Below are positions 1 to 12,239 of a stretch of DNA of 64,000 nt, piece after piece. Positions within the stretch are counted from its first letter, which is position 1. Each line of letters begins with the position of its first letter. The notes beneath the pieces are model-generated. The model did no database searches. It worked only from the letters and a program-made list of their open reading frames with translations, and was not told where the DNA came from. This stretch comes from Gnetum montanum (lineage: Eukaryota; Streptophyta; Gnetopsida; Gnetales; Gnetaceae). Made by a program: the position numbers and the translations under genes. The stretch covers positions 1,151,663 through 1,215,662 of the forward strand of contig MNCI01015499.1 in NCBI GenBank assembly GCA_015680685.1, given 5' to 3'.

Positions 1-1205
1 TACTTACATATTTTTAATTATTTAATTAGTGTTTAATTAATATTTATTTTAGTTATTTTAATTTGTTTTAGTTTATTGTATTTTAGTTTATTATAGTGAT
101 GAGTATTAGTTTATTAATTTTTATGCACTAAAGACTCAAACCAAAGGTGCAAGTTTTGTTGGTAGGTAGCCATGTGGTGGTAGTTGAATAATCCAATTCC
201 TTAATCTATACTAGTGTTATGTTTTCTAGTTTTGTTTTTGCAGCAATAACAGGAATGCACATTGAGGATTTATGGTGGTAATGGAGCTACAACTTGGATG
301 TTGGCGTTGTAATGTGGGTGTGCTGCTCAATCAACTATGTTCTTTGACCATGCAATTGAAATTGCTTCCTACACATTACCTTGATGGAGATTGTTAGTTT
401 TTTGTAATGAACATTACATAGATAATGCAGCATGGTTCCTAGCCATTTTTACAAATGCACATTCTTGTAGTCATTACCTACACATGGGTGGTGGGAGTTA
501 CGTGTTTCTTTGTCACGTGATCGATGAACATTATAGTGAATGTTACCTATGTGGGTGGTGGTAGTGTATGTTACAATGGATGTTACACATGTGTAGTAAT
601 TTCCATGGCCATTACACATTGGTGGTGGCTCCTCATGTGCTAGACTAGTCCTTATAAATTCCTTGGATAGATGTAATAGAGGGATAGAGAATAGAAAAAA
701 GGATTGAAGAGATGGAGAGAGGATACTATTGAGAGAACCACACTAGATTAGAATTTTTGTTTGTGCACAAAATTTTGAAGGAAGAGTGTTGATGCTTTAT
801 GGAAATTAACCAACAATGTTTTAAGATTGTGAAGTTGTTGCACTATGGAGACAACAAAGCAGGGTCATAAATTAGGTGACGTCTACTTTGTAATCTTCCA
901 TATTTCTTATAAATTTATTTAAATTAAATTTGGTTTAATTAATTTTATTCATCTTTGAACTTAATGTTATAAGTTAAGATGAATATTGTTGATTTTACTT
1001 ATGGGTAACAACTATAAGTGTGGTGTTCTCAATTGAATCTAGATCCAATTGTTAGTTTTATGTCTTGATGATCTTTTTACTTTAAACCATTCCTTCATGG
1101 GATATGACTCGTGGGTCAATCACAAACAGAGTGATAATTTCTACAACGAAAGAAATGAAGATAAAGATTAAAGGTATCCAACATCAAATTTTTCTTGGCT
1201 TGTCA
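1..1205 (+). repeat. 5' LTR of element A (left end not defined)
   Basis: Positions 246-1205 are matched by 33728-34712, which identifies this as one LTR of a plus-strand element. The right end is the CA of TGTCA at 1204-1205, followed after three bases by a primer binding site. The first 245 bases have no second copy in the window, because the matching part of the 3' LTR is lost, so the LTR start may lie in them or before the window. The U3 part is rich in GGTGG and short ATTAC-type words. A TATA-like box is at 653-659. Confidence 0.8.
653..659 (+). promoter_or_regulatory. TATA-like box in LTR of element A
   Basis: TATAAAT lies about 550 bp before the LTR end, and the same word with similar flanks occurs in the 3' LTR remnant near 34167. 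It would mark the U3/R boundary. Activity is not shown. Confidence 0.45.
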
Positions 1206-1208
1206 ATT

Positions 1209-1226
1209 TGCCACCGTTGCCGAGAC
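1209..1226 (+). other. Primer binding site of element A (tRNA-Asp type)
   Basis: The 18 bases match TGGCGCCGTTGCCGGGGA, the complement of the plant tRNA-Asp 3' end, at 14 positions. It starts three bases after the LTR end. This is the site where minus-strand DNA synthesis would start. Confidence 0.65.
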
Positions 1227-1772
1227 AACTAGTAGAGTTAATCATCATCAAGAGTTCTGTATGTTTTAATTATAGTTTGTAATTTCATATTGTAGGTATA
1301 TTTTATTTTATTTTATGTTTTTTTATTTAAGTAATTTGAGAAATGGTTTCTTCTACTTTTTTTTCTTACATTAAAAAATCCAAAAATAAAGAAAAATCCT
1401 AGGAATCAGCTCCTTTTATTGTACAACCAGCTAAAACTGTTAAAAAAGTTGCAGTAAAAGTTGTGATAGTAGGAGTTATTAAATCATTTTGTAAATTCTT
1501 AGGAATGGTGTCCCATGAATGTGCCAACGAAGAATGCTCTTGTTAAATGAAAACAACAAAGCAACTAAAGAAACCAACACAAATTCAACCTTCTAGGAGC
1601 CCTCTTAGCCTTTATAAACATACAAAATCTGCTCAAAAACAAGACTAAGAGGAACCAATATAATCAAGATTTTATTTTTCTTCTCCTTTGACAATACGAA
1701 ATCCCAAAGAAAAAACACAACATAATTTTTTCTATATCTATTAATCCTCTATTTGATATTCCAAGTACAACC
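1227..1772 (+). other. Leader of element A before gag
   Basis: AT-rich stretch between the primer binding site and the first gag-like ATG. It holds a short lysine-rich reading frame from an ATG near 1342 that is soon stopped. This could be the decayed start of a longer gag, but I see no domain in it. Confidence 0.4.
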
Positions 1773-3338
1773 ATGAGTTCAACTACAAGGGCACGATCTC
1801 AAAATCTAAGTACTATCCTAATATGAACTTATGTGACCACAATTGGAGGTATTACCCAACCAATAAGTACTTTGAATTTACAAACTCCATCACTAGTCTC
1901 TATTTCTATACCAAATCCTATAGTAACCCCAATAGTTACCTCTACTTACACAATGGGATCATCTTCACATCATATACCTCTTTCATTTTCCTTAGGTTCA
2001 ATTCTTCTCTCCTTTGGTAGTTTGAGTTCCAATGTTCCAATTGGTCATCCCTACCCAGGACAAACCCTTGGGGAGTTATTGAATCAAATAACATCCATTA
2101 TTCCTCAAGGGCCATTAGCTTTTCCATAAGGAAGAGATGTAGAGGTTAAAAATATTCATTTATTACCTATCTTTAAAGAAACAAATGATGAGAATAAGAT
2201 TACCCACATAAGAGAATTTGAAACAACATTAGTCATGTTAGCCCCTCAGAGTGGGGATAGAACTAAGATGATTGCTTTTAAATCAATCTTAAAGGGCAAA
2301 GCTAATTTTTGGGTAAAAACCCTTAGAACACAAATTAGTTCATGGGATGAATTTAAGAATGCTTTTCTACAAAGATTTCTTTCTAATGATAGGATATATT
2401 CATTAAGGAAGAAATTAATGAGTTTTATGCAACATGAGGATGAAGACTATAAGAGTACCTTTGATAAATTTAAAGGATTATGCTTAAAAAATCCAAACCA
2501 TGGATTCCCAACCCATTAATTAATTCAAATGTTTATAGAAGGCTTATTACCATATTGTAGGTAAAATATTGACTTTGCATGTGGAGGAAATATTTTAAAT
2601 GTGACTCTAGAAGATGGTTGGAGATTCATAGATTCGTTAGTAGATCAAAGTAAACGTTGGCCAAAACCAAATATTATGTAAGGCATGACTCAAAAAATAG
2701 AATAGTTAAATAAAAAAGTGGATGAGTTGACATAATTAATTGAAAAAAAAGCTCATGGAATTCAAGGAGAAATGTGCAACATTTGTGGTAGTCCCCAACA
2801 TGACCAAACAACTTGCCCAACCTTGTTCTATTATCAAGAGGAAATGCAAGAGTCAGTAAAGGCTTTTCAACAATTTAAGAGCCAAACAACAATGAACTTT
2901 CCCCAATGATCATTTTTCCAACAACAATATCCTTAATAATATCCTTAAAATAACATCAGGTTATTTAAGAATCTAACTAATGAACACTTGGATAAACTCA
3001 CCCAAAGCCTTACTTCCTTCATAAAAGAAAGTAGACAATTCATGAGTGAGACTAGAAGGAGATTTCAGGACTTAGTGAAAAATGCCAACCTAAACCAAAT
3101 CCTACATCTTAAAGGAAGTGTAAAGAGTAATTACATTCCATCACTACAAGGAGTGGAAAAAAATTGAACCTAAACCCCAAAGGAAGGTGAGATTTCAAGA
3201 GGTAGGGAGACAAGAAAAAATTCAGCCACAAATAGTAAATGAGGAAGATCAACCAACTAGGGAAAAAGAACAACCATTATTCTCTAAGCAACTAGTTTTA
3301 CCTCCTATCCCTAAATGATTACAAGAGGATTTTATAAC
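1773..3338 (+). pseudogene. Element A gag (decayed)
   Basis: A gag polyprotein region held in one main frame from the ATG at 1773, broken by several stops (for example after 2127 and 2517). The central part, around 2235-2570, has the plant Ty3/gypsy capsid pattern: a run ending in FWVKTL, then RFLSNDRIYSLRKKL and a CLKNPNHG-like segment, as in the Athila/Tat group. A zinc knuckle with canonical CX2CX4HX4C spacing lies at 2775-2816. The frame is lost after about 2908; a charged linker leads into protease in another frame. Gag would form the particle that packages element RNA. With these stops it cannot be made intact. Confidence 0.8.
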
Positions 3339-4661
3339 TAAAGCCCATTTTGAAAAAATGTTTAGTGAATTGTATTTGCATATCCCTTTAGAAAAAGTAG
3401 TAAAAGACATACCTCTTTACATCAAATACTTAAGGGAATTATGCACTAGGAGAAGAAAGGAAAAAATTCCTAAACAAGTTTATTTGGTTGACAATCTTTC
3501 TCAACTTATACAAAATCATGAGATTCCAAAATACCAAGATCTTGGAGTCCCTACCATCCCAATCAAAATAAATGGCTAAGTAATTAAAAATGCCCTATTG
3601 GATTTAGGAGCCAGCATTAATATCATGCCTCTTGAAATGGCTAGGTCACTTGATATACAAGATATTAAAGGAGTAAACATGATAATATCATTGGATGATG
3701 GTTCAAATGTAAAACCCATAGTAATATTAGAAGACTTGATAATTGAGGTAGAAAAAGGAAAGTACCCAATTGACTTTGTTGTTTTGGAAGTAAAAGATCC
3801 TTATTGTTTTCCTATTATATTAGGTAGACCTTGGTTAGCAATAATTGATGCCATAGTTAATTGTAGATGTAGACAACTTCAAATTTTCTTTGTCAATCTT
3901 ACTTTTACACTAAATATATATGATAAGGTAAAAGAAGATCATTTAAATGTAGACTTGAAGGAAGCAAGAATGATCTACACTTTACCCACTTCAACAATGG
4001 CACAAGATAGGGAAACCTTAGTGTTGAATAATTTTGAGGAAGAACCTTTAAATCTCTCAACTAAAGAAAAATAAGATCTCCTTGACTAGATTTTGAAGTT
4101 GTGTTCAGGGAATATTGGAAAAATAATTCAACCAAAAAATAAAGATTCCTTAGATCTTAGAGAACTACCTAGTACACTTAAGTATGTTTTCATATATCAT
4201 AATAAACCATTAATAATAAATTCCCAACTTACTAAGGAGTAAGAAAGAAAATTATTAGAAGTTCTACGTAGAAAATCTAAGGCATTTGCATGGAGTTATG
4301 AGGACCTTCACCAAGGAATCTCATCCAACATCTACCAACATCATATCTATCTAGAGGATAATGTAAAACTAGTAAGAATTCTGCCAAGACAAATTAATTT
4401 AGCCTTAAAAAAATTGTTAAGGATGAAATTTCAAAACTTTGGAAAGACAGAATAATTTATCCAATAGTTGATAGTGAATGGGTAAGCCCCATTACAGTAG
4501 TTCCAAAAAAGGATGGAAAATGGAGAGTCTATGTAGATTATAGAAGGTTAAATTAAAATATAAAGAAAGACCATTTTCCACTATCATACATAGATCAAAT
4601 TCTAGAAAAATTAGAAAGACATGAATATTATTGCTTTTTAGATGGATTTAGTGGTTACAAT
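3339..4661 (+). pseudogene. Element A pol, first half: protease and start of RT (decayed, interrupted)
   Basis: The aspartic protease lies in the clean stretch 3598-4074. It has the active-site word DLGAS near its start and IILGRPWL at its end, both typical of Athila/Tat-like proteases. RT begins near 4250. The segment around 4460-4550 shows the usual VPKKDGKWR and VDYRRLN words, and around 4640 comes CFLDGFSGYN. Stops occur at about 4078, 4224 and 4555. The reading frame is cut exactly after an Asn codon at 4659-4661 by element B1, and continues at 17988. Confidence 0.85.
4657..4661. repeat. Target-site duplication of element B1, left copy (ACAAT)
   Basis: ACAAT directly precedes the TGATGAG end of B1 and recurs at 17983-17987 directly after its other end. 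It belongs to the RT codons of element A. Confidence 0.9.
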
Positions 4662-5584
4662 TGATGAGTGGTGAGGTACCACTACACCCAACCATACGAA
4701 TCACAAAGCATTCACGTGCGATCTGGTCGAGTTTTGTGAACTTTATTGTTTCTAGTGCACTAGTCCTTTAGGAAGTGAATCTTACCTTAAAGTCAACCAT
4801 TGTCTTCTGAATTACACTTGTGATGTATATTGGTATGGTTAAGTGTAACTGAGGGATATGATTTTTATCATTTTGTATTTTATGGTTTGGTATTCAAAGG
4901 GAGATAAAAGTGATTATATTAACTAATTTAAATTGACCAATTAACTAGTGTCTAACTAGTCCTAACATAAGCATTTGGTCTCACTTTCTGTACACATCCT
5001 AAACCCACGTATCCACTATCGGGTGACCAAGTTCTATGCTACTAGGCGTACCAAGAAATAATGCTACTGGGATTACCAAGTGAATACGTGTTATGCTCGA
5101 AGTGGTTGTACTTATGTGTGTAATCTATCTTGCTTGATTGCTTCATTAACTTAATTTTTGGAAGACATTTAATAAATAATTAAAAATATTTAACAAATAA
5201 TAGAGAACATTAAATGCATAAATAAAATATTTAATCTATCCAAAGTGCTACAAGGTTTATTAGAAAGCTCATCTTTATTGCCAAACACATTGTCATGCTT
5301 AGGTACAACAATGCTCGAATAAAGATTTGTACACTCAATGACTCCTACTGTAGGCACTTGGGAGAAAAATTCTAACTTTCAAGTGGAAAAATTGTAAGAT
5401 ATTCACTGCAACTACAATCTCTCATGCCATAAATGTGGCTAGTGGATGTGTATTTATTACTGACTATAGATACTATGTTGATGGGGCCACATCAATGTAT
5501 GATATGATGCATTAACTAGGCCTTTTCAACAAGATCCAATCGATGAGGCCTTGTTGATGTACCCAATAGAAATGTAACTCATCA
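4662..5584 (-). repeat. 3' LTR of B1
   Basis: 923 bp, from TGATGAGTGG to CTCATCA on the plus strand, and alignable with 17096-17982 over its whole length. The plus-strand word CTTTATTG near 5272 gives AATAAA in sense. The TATA box has decayed here (TATTTATT on plus near 5450). The region near 5515-5570 has words related to GTCGACGAGGCC repeats. Confidence 0.88.
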
Positions 5585-5619
5585 TATCCCCATGACTAAA
5601 TGAAAACTCATTCTCAAGT

Positions 5620-8600
5620 TCTTTTACAAAATTGGGAAGGTATGGGATTATTGACTAACTTTTCTCAAATAAAAAAAATAGACTAACTTGACAAAAATGG
5701 GGTGCCTAGGTGTACGGATCAACACATTACAAAAAGTGATGGTGTTTAGGACACAAAATTGGATACCTTAGCATGATTTTTCAAAACTAGACAACATTTT
5801 CCTTGATGATGTGAAGCTTGATGGAGAAGATCAGATGATCCTAGGCAGTGGTGATTCTTGAGTCTCCAAGGGACCTTCACTGGCTTCACACATGGGTAGT
5901 GGTTGAGGTGGTTACGATTGTCTTGCTACTTCTGCAACTTCAAGTGAAAGGAAAAAAGCATCCAACAATGCTTTCATTTTTTCCTCCTTACTCTTGGGAT
6001 CATGCATCGTCCATGTAGCTTTGCCAATGTGGGTTAGAATGGACACATCCCAAGGACACGGGATTGTGGGAAATATCTCCTTTGTATTAATGAAATAGGT
6101 AGCAAACTATTTGAATTAAATGTTGAACACCCTGACTAAGTCCTTCAGCTCCTAGTAGTCATTCATCTATTTGGCTATGTTCTTGGTAATTAATCATTGA
6201 TCTCTGAACCATGCTCTAAGAACTTTGAGTTTAGCATTTGTAATCTAAAGCTTTTGCTTGGTGTCTTTGTGATGCTTGAACTTAGGCTCATATAACAGAT
6301 ATGAGCTAGCCACTTTATTTTATAACTCTGACCATAGTTTTCTAGCAATCAGCATTGCCAGGTTTGCATATCAAAGATTGCCAAACTCCATATATTATGT
6401 CATTTCTTTGATTTGCAACTCCTTCAAGTGGATCTTTGCTTTGTTGTAGGCATCGATTCCATCAATGATGGATTGCTAGACTTCTCTTCCTTGTTGGATT
6501 TCTAGAGGGGAGGGCTTCCTTCATTTTTTCCTTCATCATCTGAATGTGTTTTTCATTGACTTCCTTCTGCAAGCCAACCTAGTCTCTGTATTGATTCTTC
6601 ATTTTTTCAAACTTAAGGACTTCATTCTTCTAGGTGGTGATCTCGATGGCAGACTTCTAGTGCAAGGCATGCACCTTCTCCATTGATAGATTTTGATTTT
6701 CTATGGCCAATCTCCTCAATTCAATGTTCACCTTGGCAAGCTACTCCTGCTATTGATGAATAAATTCCTACATTTTGTCCTTCTAAGCATCAACATTATG
6801 TAGGTGATAATTCTATGTGATCAGGGTCTCATTCTCTTGGCACGTCTATGCCAAGTCCTTCTGAATTAAGTACATTTTTGCTTCAACTATGGACTAGTTA
6901 AGGATGGACATTACTACCTCCTCCTTAGCCTTCTAGAATCATTCTTGAAGCTATTTGAAAGCCTCATCTCTTCTTACTGCTAGGTTGAGGATCATAGGAT
7001 CTGCAAGTTAGGCATGTAGTTCAAAAACCTTTGTAGCTAAGCATTGATTTTGTTCTTTGGTTGTTTTGATTTACCCCTCCAAAATAATTCATTTTTCCCT
7101 TGCATTTAGCAACTCTAATGGGGTTGTAGTGATGTCTTCTGGAAAATCAAAGACATTCAAAATCAATTGCCTAGTTCCCACAAGTTGTTCCAGTAATTCT
7201 TCATGCTGGGCTATGTTTAGCTTTTGGTTAATCGTGTGTATGGATGTCTACACATCTTGAAGTGTAGATACATTTGGTTTAGATGTTGTGGGTGTATTTA
7301 ATACTTTAGTGACATAATCAAAAACAACTTCAGAAACTGTCTCCTACCCTTAGTGTTGCATTACCAAGATAGTTTCCTCTTTGCCTTCCTCCAAACACAC
7401 CAAGAAAGTTACAACATTTCTATAGATTTCTAGGAATAAATAATGTTGTGATAAAGATATTATCACCTTTTGAGTATTGGGATCTAACCTTGTAGGTAGT
7501 TGTGTTCATTGGACAAAAACGATTGGTCCACCCTTATCCATCTGACTAACTGTTTAGGCCACCTCATTAAGGTGACTCATTGCTAGTCGGTACACAGATG
7601 GATTTACCCCACTCGTTCATGTACGTTGCTCTTGTTCACTCAAGAGCTATTCTTGGATTTTGGGTAGATACTCAATGGGTACGTAGGCCTTCAGCGTTAT
7701 TTCTTAAGTGGGTGGTGGTGGTGGTTACTCCTCTGATTGGGTCATCGCTAGCATCTTCTCCTTCATGAACTTGGACCATGAGGCCAAAGGAGCATGCATG
7801 ATTGTATCATTGGAGTAGTAGAAAATACCTACCCTTTTATAGAGTTTTCAGATGAGGCATGAAAAGGGTAGGGTTTTTTTTTCCACATTCATTTTCTTTG
7901 AAACGCTTCTCAATCTCCAAGTAGAGTAGTTGTGGAAGGTTTACATGAAATTTCCTACTTAAAGTGGTGCATGCTTGGGCAAAGAAGGCAGTCACCTTGC
8001 TTGGCCTCACCATTGGATTAAGGTGATAGGCCAAAATTTTGAAATAAATTTGCTCTATTGATGTGAGTGCATCGTACTCCTTACGATCAACCCCATAGCA
8101 TTGTTGGGTCCACTCCCTCTTGCCCTCAAGATCACCTTGCATTGATAGCTCCTCCAGCTGTATTATGATGTCAAGCAACCCTAGTGCCTATGAAATAGCT
8201 TCTGCCAAGTAGGAAACTTGAATATTTAATTTTGACAATAGACCCCGACCTTCTATTATTCTAATAGAGGTATGTCTCTTCCATGTACCACTTCCCATTG
8301 GATGTTATTATTGGCCACATGGGAGAGATTTGTAGTTGAGTCTTGACATCTATTAGAGCTTTCTTATGAATGGCCCGAAGTTGATCTCCTAAAGAATAGA
8401 TTGTTTAATTTCTTGGGACTTGATGATGTCAAGATAGGCTTGAGTCAAAGTGACCTCAAGCCTTAGCACGGGTCCAAGCACTTCTTCTCATTGTGATTCT
8501 TCAGTAGGCACTTCTTCTGGAATCTATCAAATAGATTCTAATTTGGACTCCTCATGAAGAGGTCCCATTGCATGGTTTACCTTTGGCAGTTCTTGGACTT

Positions 8601-8690
8601 ATTCCTATTGGCCCTTCCAACTCTGGGCCATTTCTCCCATGGTTGAGAAGGTTCTCCTTCCTATGGGTGTTTTGGTTTGGGTTCCATTTG
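5620..8690 (-). pseudogene. Post-pol coding region of B1 (decayed, coiled-coil character)
   Basis: A long region after pol, on the element's sense strand, where long open stretches alternate with stops and frame changes. The clearest is 7837-8178 (113 codons, with a KVTAFFAQACTTLSRKF run). The stretch around 6480-6800 reads as a charged, leucine-bearing, coiled-coil-like protein rich in K, E and Q (for example NQNLSMEKVHALH and MMKEKMKEAL). Element B2 carries the same region at 21400-24460. The position after pol is where Athila-type elements carry env-like genes, but I see no clear signal peptide or membrane span, so I do not call it env. Function unknown. Confidence 0.55.
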
Positions 8691-10890
8691 TGAGCACGAT
8701 AAAACCATGGGTTAGTAATCGTTATGTAACTTAAAGCAGTTAGGATACCTTTATCCTTAAGGATAGTTACACTTTGGCTAACTTGTGATTATGGTTGATT
8801 TAATTACTCCAATTATCATTTTATTCATGTGCTATTATTAATAAATCATATTAGAGCTTGTTGGAAGGGTTAACTGTTGAAAAAGTTTATGTTTATATGT
8901 GGTTAAGGTTTTAATCCTTTGGGGGGGGGGGGGGGCGCTAGAAAAATTTTCATCAAAAACCTTAACATTTGTGGCTCCCGTGATAAGGATCTTACCTTTG
9001 GTAAGTGCAGAGTTGAAGAACAGAGTAATTTGGTCATATAGTTGGGAAGTTATGGGCTCTAGAAGGTTTTGGGCTCTAAAAAATTGCAAAAACTCCTCAT
9101 GTGTTATGAGAAAATGAAAAAAAGTTTCTAAGTGCATGGTGGTATATGTAGGATTTTTTCATTGCATTAATGAGGCCTAGTCAACTGGGCCTCATTGACG
9201 AGGGTGGTTGCATCATCAAGGCCTCAACAACGTAGCCTTTGACCATCATAGGAAACCATTGACTTTAGTTGAACTTGAAAAATATGAAGATTTTTTGAAT
9301 GAAATTAGGGTCAAATGAAAACTTAAAAGGTCAAGAATAGTATGAAAACATGAGAAGAGGGTGTTGATGCTTATAAATTTGGAAAATGAAGAAAAATTGA
9401 TTTGGGAGATGAATAAATTAAAAGGTTAAATAACACTAAGTGGAATACACAATGGAATCTGCGAAAAATAGGATTGTAGTGATGTCAAAGTTTAGGAACC
9501 TTAACTAAGCAAGCCAAGAGCTATGCAAGTGCATCCTCCCCATAGTAGGCTCATGCCCTTGTTACTGTTGCATGACCTCAACCCAGGAGTTTGTAGGTCC
9601 CATAGTTGATTTAGTGATCATGAAAAGTTAAGGACCAACCAAAAGTAATCTACTTAATAATTCCAACACATCAAACCAAGACATAAAACATAACATAGAA
9701 CATGATAATGAGGTGAGTTATGACAACATGGATGGATGATAGAAAAGGTGGGATGGAGTTCCAAACTGAGGTCATAAGAAGTTCCTTGTGGAAGTTGTGT
9801 TTAAAATGACCCAAGAAGATCCATCCTTAGTCCAAACCAAAAATAGCCACTTTCAATGACTTCGCATCATCACTCTAAGGTTGATCCATCCACAAAAGAC
9901 ACAAGAGTGCTACCACAAAGAGAAGAAAAGAGAAGTAGAAACCTTCAGGCATAGGTGCATGCTGTTTGAGTCCCATAACCAATGCTTGTAGCCTATTTAT
10001 TTGTCCAAGGGATGTGCTTTGAATTTCCATTGTTGTTTTTTCTTGAAATGGGAATCACACCATGCAAAGACTCATTCATTTATTGTGTCTAAGGGGTGTG
10101 CTTTAAATTTCCATCATTTTTTTAATTTTTGGATGGGAACCATGCCATGCAAACACTTTATTTGAAATCCTATTAGTGGATGAGATGGAATGATGATAAG
10201 TCCATGAAAAACGCTAAAGCACTCAAGAAAGTAGAGGAGTACAAAAAGTATTGAGTCCCCTTGAAGTCATATCCTTTACAAATCTTTGAATCCTTCCTAA
10301 TTCTAGAACTACCAAGATCACCAATTGATTAAAAGTTTCTTTAATGGAAGGGACCTCAAATTTCCAAAACAAGGAAAACCATAGAGTTCATTGGATGGGT
10401 TGATGATGTGGACTCACTACCTATTCCATGAAAAATAAGTCATTTCAAAGTCATCAAACATCAAAATTCAAAAATGAAAACTAGACATCGACAATTACAA
10501 CACTGAGCACAAACCATCATTAGTAAATAGTAATAGCGACAATGTGTCCTATGGTAATAAAGTAATTTTATTGGCAAAAATAAGGAGATATCACACAAAG
10601 TAAAATATATAAAAGAAAGTGTAAAATAATCAAGAAAGTTTCAAAGATATTATCAATGGTGTAAAATTAGAAAAATTTGAAAATGAAAAAAATTGTAAAA
10701 TAAATAACTTGTAAAATAAAAAATGTGGAAAAAGAGAGAGTAGAAAAACTAAGAAGCCATATGGATTGTTAGCATAGATGGCCATCTCCTGCATGACTGA
10801 GTTGGAAGGAGGAGATCTGAAAAATCAAATGTGGTTGTCCATTTGTTGAGGTAGTAGTTGCACTGGCCTATCTTGGTTCAAGGAAATGTT
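8691..10890 (-). other. B1 stretch between pol and the post-pol coding region
   Basis: Mostly noncoding. It contains a G homopolymer of about 15 at 8921-8936, and a possible short sense frame at 8838-9137 whose product resembles that of 24592-25083 in B2 (shared FLQFFRAQ word). Words like the LTR U3 repeats (GAGGCCTAGTCAACTGGGCC) occur near 9172-9235. A roughly 80-bp unit is duplicated at 10001-10155, and an A-rich tract on plus (T-rich in sense) lies at 10570-10740. The plus strand is also open across 8899-9117, so the coding sense of the short frame is not settled. Confidence 0.5.
10001..10155 (-). repeat. Degenerate two-copy tandem repeat in B1
   Basis: Two copies share GTGTGCTTT-AATTTCCAT and GGGAA-CAC-CCATGCAAA words, at about 10001-10075 and 10084-10155. 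Inside each copy, the TTTCCAT and ATGGGAA words can pair. The same arrangement is kept in B2 at 25761-25926. Confidence 0.5.
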
Positions 10891-10899
10891 TTACTTATT

Positions 10900-12060
10900 A
10901 GACATTGACCAACTACTTTTTATTTGGGCTTTTAGATTTGTAGATTAACATGGCCCTAGAGAAAAAGTCTTGATCAATTATATAAGGTCCCTCCCACAAT
11001 GTTTGGAATTTTTCCTTTTGGGGTACATATGTGGGGTTTCAATAGAGAACCTTATCTCCTGGCTAAAGTTTTACTTTTTTGATTTTGAGGTCATGATGTT
11101 GCTTGAGAAATGCCTTATGCACCTCATTCAAGGATAGGGTAACTAATCAGTTTTCATCTAGCATGTTTAGGTTGATTAATATTTCTTTCCATGCTAGACT
11201 TAGGTCAAGATTTAGATCATAGGCTGTTGAGAGTGTATGAAGCTTCGATTGAATCAAGAGCATTGGAAGTTTTCCATATACTAACTTATAGAGAGAATAG
11301 CCAATAGGAAGTTTCCATGTTGAATGATAAGCCTAGAGGGCATCATTAGGTTTTGTACTCCAATCTTTCGTATATTTTCTAATGGTCCATGTTAGTATCT
11401 TTGTGATCTCTTGGTTGGTTACCTCTACTTGACTGTTGGCTAGGGGATGGTAGGGTGTTCTGAGTTTATGTTCAATGCCAAGGTTTCATGAGCTTCTGAA
11501 AAGTAGTGCTTGTAAAGTGAGTTCCATTATCAAAAATTAATGCATGTGGCACCCCAAACGTATTGACAATATTTTGCTGTATAAATCTAGTAGGAATGGA
11601 TTATGTACAATTTGTAATGGCTGCTACTTCTACCCATTTTGTGCAATAGTCAACTGCTATGATAATATATGCCTTTCTATTGGACATGGGTGTGATGGAA
11701 CCCATGAAGTCAATTAACCTTATATCAAAAGGTTCCAATGGTTGAATCCACTACTGAGGATCTTCCATGCAAGTAATCATTTACTCGTCTCGTTGACAAC
11801 ATTCACAAGACTTGACAAACTAGTGGGCATCCCTGAAGATTGTAGGCCAATAGTATCCTACCATCAAGATTTTTATGGCCATGCATCTTCTTACATAGCG
11901 GCCTCCATAAGGGCCTTTGTGAGCATCATAGAGAACGTGTAGTTGATCTTTGTCTGGGACACACCAAAAAATTAGGTAATCAACACATACCTTGTAGAGG
12001 TGTTCATTGATTTCCATAAAGTATTTGGCCCAATGGAGAAATTATTACTTCTATCTAAAG
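10900..12060 (-). pseudogene. B1 integrase (decayed)
   Basis: The N-terminal zinc-binding part is in 11820-12017, ending in GYYWPTIFRDAH. The core follows at about 11730-11400. The first catalytic Asp is in LIDFMG (about 11706-11720) and the second in FDNGTHF (about 11525-11545). The C-terminal domain, with KVLYWNP and WEGPYII words, is at about 10960-11070. Stops and frame changes interrupt it. Integrase would join element DNA to the host chromosome. Confidence 0.75.
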
Positions 12061-12239
12061 TCAAGATCTTGTGGCATCTCCTGAGTGAGAAGATAAGTGA
12101 GGATGCCATTATACCATGTTGTTTCTATGGGTGTTTGTTCATTTATTGCTCCTATAAAGAGGATTTTGTCTAGAAACTAATTAGAAAGCAAGCTCTCCTC
12201 CTCTTTATTATCCCATCTTAACTGAGAGAGGTAGTCAGC

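Noticed and set aside
1823-2020. Frame of 65 codons in A
   Set aside because: Overlaps the gag frame that carries the capsid and zinc knuckle words further on.
7057-7768. Plus-strand frames in B1
   Set aside because: Antisense to the post-pol coding region; not preserved in B2.
8921-8936. Run of about 15 G as a structural element (G-quadruplex)
   Set aside because: B2 has only five G at the same place, so it is most likely a slippage expansion or sequencing artefact.
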